The notes beneath the pieces were generated by a model, which worked only from the letters and a program-made list of their open reading frames with translations, ran no database searches and was not told where the DNA came from. The position numbers and the translations under genes are program-made. From the NCBI GenBank assembly GCA_017467445.1, contig JAFTSG010000005.1, forward strand, positions 1-64,000: a DNA stretch of 64,000 nucleotides. The letters run 5' to 3'. Source of the stretch: Clostridia bacterium (GTDB lineage: Bacteria > Bacillota > Clostridia > RUG12999). Shown one piece after another: positions 26,899 to 35,330 of the stretch. Each line of letters begins with the position of its first letter. Position 1 is the stretch's first letter.

Positions 26899-28033
26899 AC
26901 CTAAAAATGCTGTAGCTCTCCATTCTAAAAAGAAGAACAAACCAAAAAACAAATCTCTTGTTACGGTTATTTGCTGTATTGTTCTTCTTGTAACCGCATT
27001 TGTTATTTTCTGGGACACAATTTCAATTATATTCCCCGATTTTGACAACAGTGTGTATAAATTCACCTATCCCTCATCGCAGTCAAGAAAATTTGTTCCG
27101 TTTAAAAACAATATGATATTTTGTTGCAGTGACGGAATATACTGTATAGATAAAAAAGGTAACGAAAAATGGATGGTGCCAATTGTTTTTGACCAGCCAA
27201 TTGTTGCCGCTTCTGATTACGGCATTGTTGCCGCTTCCAAAAACAGTACCACAATTTATACAATTGACGAATCCGGAAAAACCAAAGAATTTTCTTCCGA
27301 TTTTCCGGTTTTAAACCTTAAAATAGCAGAAAAAGGCAATATACTTGCCATTATTGATAAACCTAATTATTCCGGTGCCGTTGAAGCATATGACAATAAG
27401 GGTATGCCTCTTTTCGTATGGTCTGCAGGGTCTGTAAACTTTGTTGATGCCGCACTTTCTGCAGACGGACGCAAACTTGCCGTTTCGGGAATAAATACCT
27501 CCGGCACGGAAATTGATTGCAAAATCCAGCTTTTTGATATATACAAAAGCGAAACCCCTTATGCAGAAACCACGCTTGGAAACAATCTCGTTTCACAGGT
27601 TAAATGGGTTGATAACAGCCGCATCCTTTGTGTTGGCGATAAATCTTTTGTTTCACTGGATGCAAAAGCAAAACAGAAATGGGCTTATGATTATAATGAT
27701 CTTACACTCAATTTTGTCAGCATTGGCGATAAAAACAATATTGTCCTTGCGCTCGGCAGTGACGCTCTTGACCTTAACATGAGCATCCGCAGTATCAATC
27801 TTGCAGGAAAACTCAATTCCAAAATTGATTATGACGGAGCAATTTACAGTATTTCTGCAAATAGCAAACGACTTCTTGTTTGCTCATCAAACGGTGTAAG
27901 TGCCTATGATAAAAAAGGACGCCTTCGCGAGCAGGCGAAAACAAACAAAGAAATATATAAAGGATATCTTTTGCCCGGAAACACAGCCTTTCTTGACGAG
28001 GGAGGATATGCAGAGCTTTCCGGCATAAGATAA
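26885..28033 (+). CDS. DUF5711-type membrane-anchored beta-propeller protein
   Basis: 382 residues from the ATG at 26885 (GGCGGTG upstream; a GTG at 26876 is less likely). A Lys/Asn-rich cytoplasmic head is followed by one membrane helix (about 23-45) and a long extracellular part of repeated beta units (IYCIDKKGNEKW, VSAYDKKGRLR) like a WD40/PQQ propeller. This matches the DUF5711 proteins found in Clostridia. Function is unknown. It overlaps thiN by 14 bp and leads into two further membrane-protein genes. Confidence 0.75.
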   Translation: MNSTKPKNAVALHSKKKNKPKNKSLVTVICCIVLLVTAFVIFWDTISIIFPDFDNSVYKFTYPSSQSRKFVPFKNNMIFCCSDGIYCIDKKGNEKWMVPIVFDQPIVAASDYGIVAASKNSTTIYTIDESGKTKEFSSDFPVLNLKIAEKGNILAIIDKPNYSGAVEAYDNKGMPLFVWSAGSVNFVDAALSADGRKLAVSGINTSGTEIDCKIQLFDIYKSETPYAETTLGNNLVSQVKWVDNSRILCVGDKSFVSLDAKAKQKWAYDYNDLTLNFVSIGDKNNIVLALGSDALDLNMSIRSINLAGKLNSKIDYDGAIYSISANSKRLLVCSSNGVSAYDKKGRLREQAKTNKEIYKGYLLPGNTAFLDEGGYAELSGIR

Positions 28034-28048
28034 GCATCAGGTGATTTT

Positions 28049-28678
28049 ATGGTTCTTGATTTAATTTTTGTGCTTATTCTTGCAATTTGTGTAATAATCG
28101 GAATCAAGCAGGGGTTCGTTCGCTCTCTGCTCGGTATTGCATCTCTTTTTGTAAGTATAATTGTCGCTGTATATCTGTACAAACCTTTTATTGATTTGCT
28201 TTACGGAATTCCTGCGGTTTCAGGAGTTATTGATTCCATTGTTGCAAGTATTAAAAACGCTATTCTTGCAACGCTCGGTTCCGGCGGACCAGAAAATTTG
28301 CCGCCTTTTCTCGGCATGTTTATAGGCGATACAGTTGCCGCAGGCAACGAAATGATTGCAGAGACTCTTGCAGAAGCAGCGTTTTCGTGTATACTGGTTA
28401 TTATTTTTATAATTCTGGTGCGCATTGCAATTGCTGTTCTTATAAAAGCCCTTAATTTGTTTACCAAGCTTCCGGTTATAAAACAGTTCAACGGACTTCT
28501 TGGCGGAATTATGGGGCTTATAACGGGTATTATAATATGCTATATTGCCGCTACCGTACTTTTTGTATGGTCAAACGCTGAAAACGGTGCCTGGATTAAT
28601 GAGGCACTTGCAAGTTCAGGTATAGCAAAACACTTTTTTGAAACAAACACACTGATTTCATCAGTTTTCAAACACTAA
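28049..28678 (+). CDS. CvpA-family membrane protein
   Basis: 209 residues with four membrane helices and the CvpA pattern at the N-terminus (ILAICVIIGIKQGFVRSLLGIA) and GLLGGIMGLITG near the end. The family is linked to colicin V production and biofilm traits in other bacteria, but the biochemical role is open. It sits between the DUF5711 and DUF624-like genes in one run. Confidence 0.82.
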   Translation: MVLDLIFVLILAICVIIGIKQGFVRSLLGIASLFVSIIVAVYLYKPFIDLLYGIPAVSGVIDSIVASIKNAILATLGSGGPENLPPFLGMFIGDTVAAGNEMIAETLAEAAFSCILVIIFIILVRIAIAVLIKALNLFTKLPVIKQFNGLLGGIMGLITGIIICYIAATVLFVWSNAENGAWINEALASSGIAKHFFETNTLISSVFKH

Positions 28679-28693
28679 GGAGGAAAAATTATT

Positions 28694-29626
28694 ATGGCAA
28701 GCTTTTTGGAACGCCAAACCGGTGGCGGCGTTGGCAAAAACGACCCTGAACTTAAAGGTCTTGATAAATTTTTTGAACTTTTAAAACGCAAATTTGGTTC
28801 TTATATCAAACTGAATTTGCTTTATTTACTACTCTCAATACCGACAATTATTTATTATACATTCATTCTGCTGTATCTTTTCCATGATGCACTTAATGAC
28901 ACAAATGCCATTGCGCTTTTATTCATGGCAATCGCGGGTGCAATAGGTCTTGTAACTCTGTTTTCAGGCACACCGTGCAGTTCGGGATACCACTACGTTC
29001 TTCGTAACTACGTTCGCGAAGAGCATGCCTGGGTGGCAAGCGACCTTTTTGAACATACAAGACGAAACTTATTCAGTTCACTCGGTTCATACCTAATTAA
29101 CATTATTTTTGTAACTGTTGCTCTTGTAAATACTGCTATTTTTCCCGATTTTCTTAATGCAATGGGAATAAACCTGTTTACTGTTATTTTGCTTGCAGTG
29201 TTTGCATTTTTCGTTGTTTTTTATGCTATGATGCAACCATACATATGGACTCTTACAGTAACCTTTGACCTTAACTTCATAAATGTTTACCGCAATTCAT
29301 TTATACTTTCGTTATTAAAGCTTCCCCGAAATTTAGGAAGCCTTATTCTTCGTGTAGGAATTTTTGTGCTTGCATATTTCCTGCACCCGCTTCTTGGTAT
29401 TGTCCTTTCATTAATTGCACTTACCTCAATTATCGGACTTGTTTCACAGCTTATGGCATATCCTGTTGTTGAGAAATTTATGATGCATAAATCCGAAGAA
29501 GAAGAGGAAGAATGTGAGGATGAGGACGAAGACGAATACGACCTCGGATACGAACCTAACGGCCCTAACGATATTGCAGGATTATTCAAAAATAAAAATA
29601 AGGACGATGACAATGAACCCGTATAA
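28694..29626 (+). CDS. DUF624/YesL-like membrane protein with acidic tail
   Basis: 310 residues with about five to six hydrophobic segments (first about 40-65) and a strongly acidic C-terminal tail (Glu/Asp run at about 265-285). It resembles YesL-type DUF624 proteins, although the extended acid tail is unusual. AAGGAGG lies upstream. It overlaps the following yfmF-like gene by 14 bp. Function unknown; the tail probably lies in the cytoplasm. Confidence 0.65.
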   Translation: MASFLERQTGGGVGKNDPELKGLDKFFELLKRKFGSYIKLNLLYLLLSIPTIIYYTFILLYLFHDALNDTNAIALLFMAIAGAIGLVTLFSGTPCSSGYHYVLRNYVREEHAWVASDLFEHTRRNLFSSLGSYLINIIFVTVALVNTAIFPDFLNAMGINLFTVILLAVFAFFVVFYAMMQPYIWTLTVTFDLNFINVYRNSFILSLLKLPRNLGSLILRVGIFVLAYFLHPLLGIVLSLIALTSIIGLVSQLMAYPVVEKFMMHKSEEEEEECEDEDEDEYDLGYEPNGPNDIAGLFKNKNKDDDNEPV

Positions 29627-30839
29627 ACTTAAAAATAACATTAATTTATATCACATTAAATCAGATAACTTCAAAACCGTTACGGTAAGCTTAAACATCT
29701 ACCGCCCGATTGACGATAATGCATCTGCCCTCTCCCTTCTTGGCGGAGTGCTTGAAAGCGGATCGAGTAAATATCCGTCAAAAGCGCATCTTGCAAAACA
29801 ACTTGAATGGCTTTACGGCGCAAGCCTGCAGACCGCCATTATGAAAAAGGAAGAAACACAGATTCTTTCGGTTATCGCAAGCGCACCGGCAGAAAAATTT
29901 ACAGGCGAGGATACCCTTAAAAAGCTTTCCGAGCTTATTTATGAGATAGTTTACAATCCGCTTCTTGAAAACGGTGCCTTTAAACCCTCTATTGTAAATC
30001 TTGAAAAAGAAAATATTAAAAATCTTATAAATTCCGTTGTTAACGAAAAAAGAGATTATGCCGATAAACGTGCACTTGAAGAAATGTGCGGGGGACAGCC
30101 GTTTGCAATTTATAAATACGGCACTACCGACGGCATTGATGCGCTTGACGCGGCATCACTTACAGAGTATTACAACAAAATACTGAAAGAAAGCAAAATT
30201 GACATATTTGTTTCCGCAGGGGAAGATATTTCTTCCGTTAAAGATGTTTTTGACAAGTGCATATCAAACGGCGAAATTAAAAAAGCCGAAAAATCTCCCG
30301 CAAAATCTGAAATGAAAGTAGTACACGAAAATATGAACGTTGCACAGGGCAAGCTTGTAATCGGATTTACAATAGAATCCGACGATTATTTCGGTAATAT
30401 ACTGTTTAACTCCGTTTACGGAAGCGGAACACATTCCAAGCTTTTTAATAACGTTCGTGAAAAATTAAGCCTTGCATACTATGCATATTCCCGTCTTACA
30501 ATGCAAAAAGGTGTTATTTTTGCATCCGCAGGAATTGAGTTTGATAAATATGATATGGCAAAAGACGAAATTTTTGCTCAGCTTGAAGCAGTGAAAAACG
30601 GCGAGGTTACGGACAGCGAACTTGACAATGCTAAAAAAAGTATCATCAATATCATCAAATCTTTAAACGATAACCCTGTTTCTCTTATGGACTATTATAC
30701 AGGTCTTATCGTAGCTGGACGTGAGGTTGATGAAACTAAGATAATTGACGGAATAAATGCCGTAACAAAGGAGGCTGTAATTGCCGCGGCAAAAACCGTC
30801 AAACCCGACACACTTTATTTCTTGAAAGGACTGGAATAA
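29613..30839 (+). CDS. yfmF: M16 peptidase-like protein YfmF (non-catalytic partner)
   Basis: 408 residues from the ATG at 29613 with AAGGA upstream; a longer frame would run back through the acidic tail of the preceding gene. It has the M16 fold (SGTHSKLFNNVREKLSLAYYAYS is the typical R/Y segment of the second half) but lacks the HxxEH zinc motif, as is normal for YfmF. It pairs with the catalytic-type YfmH encoded next. In Bacillus the pair has been linked to processing of the 5-aminopentanol modification of EF-P. Confidence 0.85.
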   Translation: MNPYKLKNNINLYHIKSDNFKTVTVSLNIYRPIDDNASALSLLGGVLESGSSKYPSKAHLAKQLEWLYGASLQTAIMKKEETQILSVIASAPAEKFTGEDTLKKLSELIYEIVYNPLLENGAFKPSIVNLEKENIKNLINSVVNEKRDYADKRALEEMCGGQPFAIYKYGTTDGIDALDAASLTEYYNKILKESKIDIFVSAGEDISSVKDVFDKCISNGEIKKAEKSPAKSEMKVVHENMNVAQGKLVIGFTIESDDYFGNILFNSVYGSGTHSKLFNNVREKLSLAYYAYSRLTMQKGVIFASAGIEFDKYDMAKDEIFAQLEAVKNGEVTDSELDNAKKSIINIIKSLNDNPVSLMDYYTGLIVAGREVDETKIIDGINAVTKEAVIAAAKTVKPDTLYFLKGLE

Positions 30840-32104
30840 TGGATAAAAGGTTTATAAAATCCGCCGATGAAACACTTTATACTTATACACATTCAAGCGG
30901 CGCAAAAATATATATGGTGCAAAAGAAAGGCTCCAGCAAATCCGCAGCATATTTCACAACGCATTTCGGGTCAATTGACAACTGTTTTATTCCTTTCGGG
31001 GAAACGGAATATATATACGTACCCGACGGTGTTGCACATTTTCTTGAACACAAAATGTTTGAAATGCCCGATGAGTCCAATATTTTTGATTTGTTCAGCA
31101 AATACGGTGCATCCGCAAATGCATATACATCATTCAATATGACATCGTATTATTTCTGGTGTACGGACTATTTTAAAGAAAACTTAAAAACTCTTGTAAC
31201 TTTTGTACAGACACCACATTTTACGGAAGAAAACGTTGCCAAGGAACAGGGTATTATCGGTCAGGAAATCCGTATGTACGATGATGCTCCCACATGGAGA
31301 TGCTATTTCAATATGCTTTCGTGTATGTACGAAAAAAATCCCGTTTCAAGAGATATTGCAGGAACGGTAGAGTCCATATCCGAAATAGATAAAGATGTGC
31401 TTTACAAATGCTATAACACGTTCTATCATCCGTCCAATATGACGCTTTGTCTTGTTGGTGATTTTGACCCCGAGGATATGAAAAATTATCTTGACGAAAT
31501 TTTAAAACCGCTTCCGAACGAGGATGACATAAAGCGCAAATCCGAAACCGACGGTGCGGCAGTAATCTGCCGCGAAAAATGCGCCGAAATGAGCGTTTCA
31601 AGACCGATTTATGCAATCGGGTTTAAAGATAATTTCTGCAGCGGTAATATCTTAAAACGCCGCGTTGCCGTACAGATTGCGCTTAATCTTCTTATCGGCA
31701 AAAGCTCATGTCTTTATAATGAGCTTTACGAAAGCGGACATATTTCTCCCGAATTCGGGTTTGATTATACAGGCGAAGAGTCTTATGCATTTACGGAAAT
31801 TGCCGACGAATGTGATAACCCATCTTACGTTGCCGATAAAATCAAAGCGGCAATACAGAGTTTTAAAGTTTCGGATGAGGATTTTGAACGCATAAGAAGA
31901 AAGCTTTTCGGTAAAAAGCTTTACGCCTTCAATGACCCCGACAACTATGCAGGTGCGCTTGCACGAAACACAGTTCTCGGACTTGATATGTACGAAACTC
32001 TAGACCTCTTTAAAACCGTTACGCGAGCAGACGTTGAAGATGTGTTTAAAACTCATCTTTCAGAAGAAAATATGGTTATCTCTATTGTTAATCCCTTACA
32101 TTGA
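30839..32104 (+). CDS. yfmH: M16 family zinc peptidase YfmH
   Basis: 421 residues. The inverted zinc motif HxxEH is present as HFLEHKMFE (about 75-83), with the distal Glu expected about 75 residues later (KEQGIIGQEIRMY). It starts in a one-base overlap with yfmF (TAATG), as expected for two subunits of one heterodimer. It is the last gene before the promoter of the hydrogenase-maturation cluster. Confidence 0.9.
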   Translation: MDKRFIKSADETLYTYTHSSGAKIYMVQKKGSSKSAAYFTTHFGSIDNCFIPFGETEYIYVPDGVAHFLEHKMFEMPDESNIFDLFSKYGASANAYTSFNMTSYYFWCTDYFKENLKTLVTFVQTPHFTEENVAKEQGIIGQEIRMYDDAPTWRCYFNMLSCMYEKNPVSRDIAGTVESISEIDKDVLYKCYNTFYHPSNMTLCLVGDFDPEDMKNYLDEILKPLPNEDDIKRKSETDGAAVICREKCAEMSVSRPIYAIGFKDNFCSGNILKRRVAVQIALNLLIGKSSCLYNELYESGHISPEFGFDYTGEESYAFTEIADECDNPSYVADKIKAAIQSFKVSDEDFERIRRKLFGKKLYAFNDPDNYAGALARNTVLGLDMYETLDLFKTVTRADVEDVFKTHLSEENMVISIVNPLH

Positions 32105-32129
32105 CATAAAACATAAAATGTGATATACT
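32101..32129 (+). promoter_or_regulatory. promoter of the hyd maturation cluster
   Basis: TTGACA (32101-32106) and TATACT (32124-32129) with a 17-bp spacer, starting at the stop codon of yfmH. Confidence 0.8.
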
Positions 32130-32156
32130 TTCATTAATAAAAGTAAGGAGCATTTT

Positions 32157-32402
32157 ATGGACACCAGAGTAGCTGTAATCAGCATTATTGTGGAAAACCC
32201 CGATGCCACAACACCGCTTAACGCACTTCTTCACGAATACAGTAAGTGGGTTATAGGCAGAATGGGAATTCCCTACCGCGAAAAGAATATCAGCATTATC
32301 TGCATAGCTGTTGATGCACCGCAGGATGTAATCAACACCCTGACAGGCGGCATCGGCAAACTTGACGGCGTTTCTGCAAAGGCTGCATATTCAAAAAAAT
32401 AA
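32157..32402 (+). CDS. TM1266-type iron-only hydrogenase system regulator
   Basis: 81 residues with a single ACT-like ferredoxin fold (VAVISIIVENPDATTPLNALLHEY...GGIGKLDGVSAKAAYSK). This is the putative regulator family found beside HydE/F/G genes. It has no DNA-binding domain of its own, so it probably senses a small ligand or forms oligomers that act on another factor. It is the first gene of the cluster, with AAGGAG upstream, and is followed by a structured leader before hydE. Confidence 0.88.
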   Translation: MDTRVAVISIIVENPDATTPLNALLHEYSKWVIGRMGIPYREKNISIICIAVDAPQDVINTLTGGIGKLDGVSAKAAYSKK

Positions 32403-32536
32403 ATTTAATATCCACGTTTCCCTGACGCTGAAAGGTAACCTTAACAATCAACACTAAAGGCTGTCTTAAAGCGAAAGATGAAATAGTATTACGGCATTTT
32501 TGCGCATCTTTTCTTCGGGGAAAGGTGCGCTTTTTT
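32403..32536 (+). promoter_or_regulatory. attenuator-type leader of hydE (terminator plus antiterminator)
   Basis: A strong intrinsic terminator lies directly before hydE: a 12-bp stem GCGCATCTTTTC (32502-32513) / GGAAAGGTGCGC (32519-32530), a UUCG-type loop, then six T. The upstream segment AAAGATG with flanking G (32473-32480) can instead pair with CATCTTT (32505-32512), which would break the terminator. About 70 nt with further pairing options (CGCT/AGCG, CCTT/AAGG) precede it and could be a sensor. The weak Shine-Dalgarno AAAGGTG of hydE sits in the 3' arm. I match it to no known riboswitch class. Confidence 0.65.
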
Positions 32537-32538
32537 GT

Positions 32539-33612
32539 ATGCTTATGAATGATTTAAAAAAACTTATAGACGCCCTTTATAACGGGCAAAAATTAACCGA
32601 AAGTGAATTTCGGAGTTTAATAGACAATACTGACTTTGCTCCCTATGCGGCAGAAAAAGCAGTAGAAATAAGACAAAGGTACTACGGTAATTCCGTATAT
32701 ATCCGTGGGCTTATTGAAATAAGTAATTTCTGTAAAAACGACTGTCTTTACTGCGGAATAAGAAAAAGCAACCGCACCTGCGAGAGATACCGACTTTCCA
32801 AGGAAGAAATCCTCTCCTGCTGCGATGAGGGGTACCCCCTTGGTTTTCGTACATTTGTAATGCAGGGCGGCGAGGATATGTATTATACGGACGATATGCT
32901 TTGCGACATTATCCGCAGTATAAAAGAAAAATATCCCGACTGTGCGGTAACTCTGTCGCTTGGCGAACGTTCCCACGAAAGCTATAAACGCCTTAAAGAT
33001 GCAGGTGCAGACAGGTATTTACTGCGCCACGAAACCGCAGATAAAGGGCATTACGAAAAGCTTCATCCGAAAAACTTATCATTTGAAAACCGAATGGAAT
33101 GCCTTAAAACCTTAAGAAACCTCGGGTTTCAGGTGGGATGCGGATTTATGGTAGGCTCGCCTTATCAGACATCGGCAGAAATTGCAAAGGATTTAGTATT
33201 CTTACAGGAATTTCATCCTGAAATGTGCGGTATAGGTCCGTTTATTCCGCACAGCGCAACGCCGTTTAAAGATTATGCGGCAGGCTCACTTGACCTGACG
33301 TGCTACCTGTTATCACTTGTGCGGCTTATTCTCCCCACCGTTCTTTTGCCGTCAACAACGGCGCTCGGCTCTATCCATCCGAAAGGACGCGAAATGGGAA
33401 TTCTTTCAGGGGCAAACGTTGTTATGCCCAACCTCTCCCCTTTTGATAATCGGGAAAAGTATATGCTTTATAATAATAAACTGTCGTCGGGCAGCGAATC
33501 GGCTGGGAATTTAATTGAGCTTAAAGAAAAAATGAACTCCATCGGCTACGAAATAGTAATAAGCCGAGGAGATTGGGACACCACAAGGTTTAAAACCATA
33601 AATTTTGCGTAA
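32539..33612 (+). CDS. hydE: [FeFe]-hydrogenase maturase HydE (radical SAM)
   Basis: 357 residues from ATG 32539 (ATG 32545 also possible; a more distant in-frame start falls inside the terminator hairpin and is rejected). The radical-SAM cluster is CKNDCLYCG (about 60-68). HydE works on the organometallic precursor of the H-cluster. The gene is followed by hydG and hydF. The last 17 or so codons (33561-33612) lie in the 77-bp repeat also found after rpe, so the C-terminal WDTTRFKTINFA is probably repeat-derived. Confidence 0.93.
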   Translation: MLMNDLKKLIDALYNGQKLTESEFRSLIDNTDFAPYAAEKAVEIRQRYYGNSVYIRGLIEISNFCKNDCLYCGIRKSNRTCERYRLSKEEILSCCDEGYPLGFRTFVMQGGEDMYYTDDMLCDIIRSIKEKYPDCAVTLSLGERSHESYKRLKDAGADRYLLRHETADKGHYEKLHPKNLSFENRMECLKTLRNLGFQVGCGFMVGSPYQTSAEIAKDLVFLQEFHPEMCGIGPFIPHSATPFKDYAAGSLDLTCYLLSLVRLILPTVLLPSTTALGSIHPKGREMGILSGANVVMPNLSPFDNREKYMLYNNKLSSGSESAGNLIELKEKMNSIGYEIVISRGDWDTTRFKTINFA

Positions 33613-33637
33613 TACTGCAGAAAATTCTGCAAATATA
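33561..33637 (+). repeat. 77-bp palindromic repeat, copy B
   Basis: Matches 26173-26249 at 70 of 77 positions. Here it covers the last codons and stop of hydE and 25 bp beyond. It shares the GGTTT-A-AAACC palindrome; the second palindrome has one change (TGCAGAAAATTCTGCA). Confidence 0.85.
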
Positions 33638-33847
33638 CGCCGGTATACTTTTTGAATTTTCTTTGTATTCCATCAAAATTTAAAGGTTTTAAACTCTTCG
33701 ACCTTAAACGCAGGAAAATTTTATATAATTGGAATGCGGAGGACGAAGCAAGGCTGACGCCTTGTGAGGACGACAAATTGCAAGAATAAAAATTTAACAA
33801 GTTTAAGGCTTATGGGGTTCCACTCTCCTCGGCTTCAGCCGAGGAGA
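33638..33847 (+). other. palindrome-rich intergenic insert between hydE and hydG
   Basis: About 210 bp without a convincing gene. It holds a CAAGGC/GCCTTG hairpin (33749-33764) flanked by two GAGGACGA direct repeats, and a large terminal palindrome (TCTCCTCGGCT/AGCCGAGGAGA, 33824-33847) with no T run, so the latter is not a terminator. The 12-mer AGCCGAGGAGAT occurs at 33562-33573 and again at 33837-33848, framing repeat copy B and this insert. It looks like a decayed or non-autonomous mobile element with hairpin ends (IS200/IS605-like), but no transposase is left. Confidence 0.45.
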
Positions 33848-33873
33848 TGCTATATAACGAAAGGACGATACTT

Positions 33874-35322
33874 ATGGCAATTTATAACCCAAAATCATCA
33901 GTGGCTGAAGAGTTTATCAATAACGAAGAAATTCTTGAAACTCTGGCTTACGCCGAAGAAAACAAAAATAACATAGAGCTTATTGATGCTCTTCTTGAAA
34001 AAGCAAGACCTAAAAAGGTAGGCAACGAAGTTCGCTGCAGCGGTCTTACCCACAGAGAAGCGTCTGTTCTTCTCGCTTGTGAAATCCCTGAAAAAATAGA
34101 GGAGATTTACAAAATTGCGGAAGAAATCAAGCTTGCATTCTACGGCAACCGTATAGTAATGTTTGCGCCGCTTTATCTTTCCAACTACTGCGTAAATGGA
34201 TGCGTATACTGTCCGTATCATTACTGCAATAAACATATTGCACGTAAAAAGCTTTCGCAGGAGGAAATTGAAAAAGAGGTTATTGCACTTCAGGATATGG
34301 GCCATAAACGTCTTGCAATTGAAGCAGGCGAAGACCCGCAGAATAACCCTATTGAATATATCCTTGATTCTATTAAAACCATTTACGGAATTCACCATAA
34401 AAACGGTGCAATCCGTCGTGTTAACGTTAATATTGCGGCAACCACGGTTGAAAACTACCGCAAACTGAAAGAAGCGGAAATAGGCACATATATTCTTTTC
34501 CAGGAAACATACCATAAGGAAAGCTATCTTGCTCTTCACCCGACAGGACCGAAACACAACTACGAATATCATACCGAAGCAATGGACCGCGCTATGGAGG
34601 GCGGCATTGATGATGTTGGTCTCGGCGTTCTTTTCGGGCTTGAGCTTTACAAATATGAATTTGCGGGACTTCTTATGCACGCCGAACACCTTGAATCAAA
34701 ATTCGGTGTCGGTCCGCATACAATCAGTGTGCCACGACTTAAACGTGCCGATGATATTGACCCCGACCAGTTTGACAATGGTATTGATGACGAAACATTC
34801 CTTAAAATTATTGCTTGTATCCGTCTTGCAGTGCCGTATACGGGAATGATTATTTCCACCCGTGAAACGCAGGAAGTTCGTGAAAAAGCGCTTAAAGTCG
34901 GCATTTCACAGATAAGCGGCGCATCACGCACATCCGTTGGCGGATATACGGAAGAAGAGCGTCCGCACGATTCCGAGCAGTTTGACGTATCCGACCAGCG
35001 CACACTTGACGAAGTGGTAAAATGGCTTATGGAAATGGACCATCTTCCGTCATTCTGTACGGCATGCTACTGCGAAGGCAGAACAGGCGACAGATTTATG
35101 AGCCTTTGCAAATCAGGACAGATTCTTAACTGTTGTCACCCGAACGCACTTATGACACTGACCGAGTTTCTTATGGACTATGCTACAGAGGAAACCAAAA
35201 AAGTCGGGTTTGAAATGATTGAGCGTGAAATAGAAAAGGTGCCTAACGAAAAGGCACGCGAAATTGCAAAGAAAAATATTGAGGATATAAAAACCTCAAA
35301 CCGCCGCAATTTCAGATTTTAG
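33874..35322 (+). CDS. hydG: [FeFe]-hydrogenase maturase HydG (tyrosine lyase)
   Basis: 482 residues from the ATG at 33874 with AAAGGACG upstream. HydG is a radical-SAM enzyme that splits tyrosine to give the CO and CN ligands of the H-cluster. The SAM cluster is CVNGCVYC (about 97-104). The C-terminal cluster that builds the Fe(CO)2CN synthon shows CTACYCEGRTGDRF. It lies 8 bp before hydF. Confidence 0.96.
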   Translation: MAIYNPKSSVAEEFINNEEILETLAYAEENKNNIELIDALLEKARPKKVGNEVRCSGLTHREASVLLACEIPEKIEEIYKIAEEIKLAFYGNRIVMFAPLYLSNYCVNGCVYCPYHYCNKHIARKKLSQEEIEKEVIALQDMGHKRLAIEAGEDPQNNPIEYILDSIKTIYGIHHKNGAIRRVNVNIAATTVENYRKLKEAEIGTYILFQETYHKESYLALHPTGPKHNYEYHTEAMDRAMEGGIDDVGLGVLFGLELYKYEFAGLLMHAEHLESKFGVGPHTISVPRLKRADDIDPDQFDNGIDDETFLKIIACIRLAVPYTGMIISTRETQEVREKALKVGISQISGASRTSVGGYTEEERPHDSEQFDVSDQRTLDEVVKWLMEMDHLPSFCTACYCEGRTGDRFMSLCKSGQILNCCHPNALMTLTEFLMDYATEETKKVGFEMIEREIEKVPNEKAREIAKKNIEDIKTSNRRNFRF

Positions 35323-35330
35323 GAGGAACT

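Noticed and set aside
29613-30839. The yfmF gene as a broken peptidase, since HxxEH is missing.
   Set aside because: The partner subunit of this M16 pair normally lacks the zinc motif; length and fold pattern are intact.
33824-33847. An intrinsic terminator between hydE and hydG.
   Set aside because: The palindrome is strong, but no T run follows on either strand and hydG starts 26 bp later.
33898-34689. A 263-codon open frame on the minus strand opposite hydG.
   Set aside because: hydG is certain from its motifs on the other strand; the antisense protein is Phe/Asn/Cys rich without family pattern.
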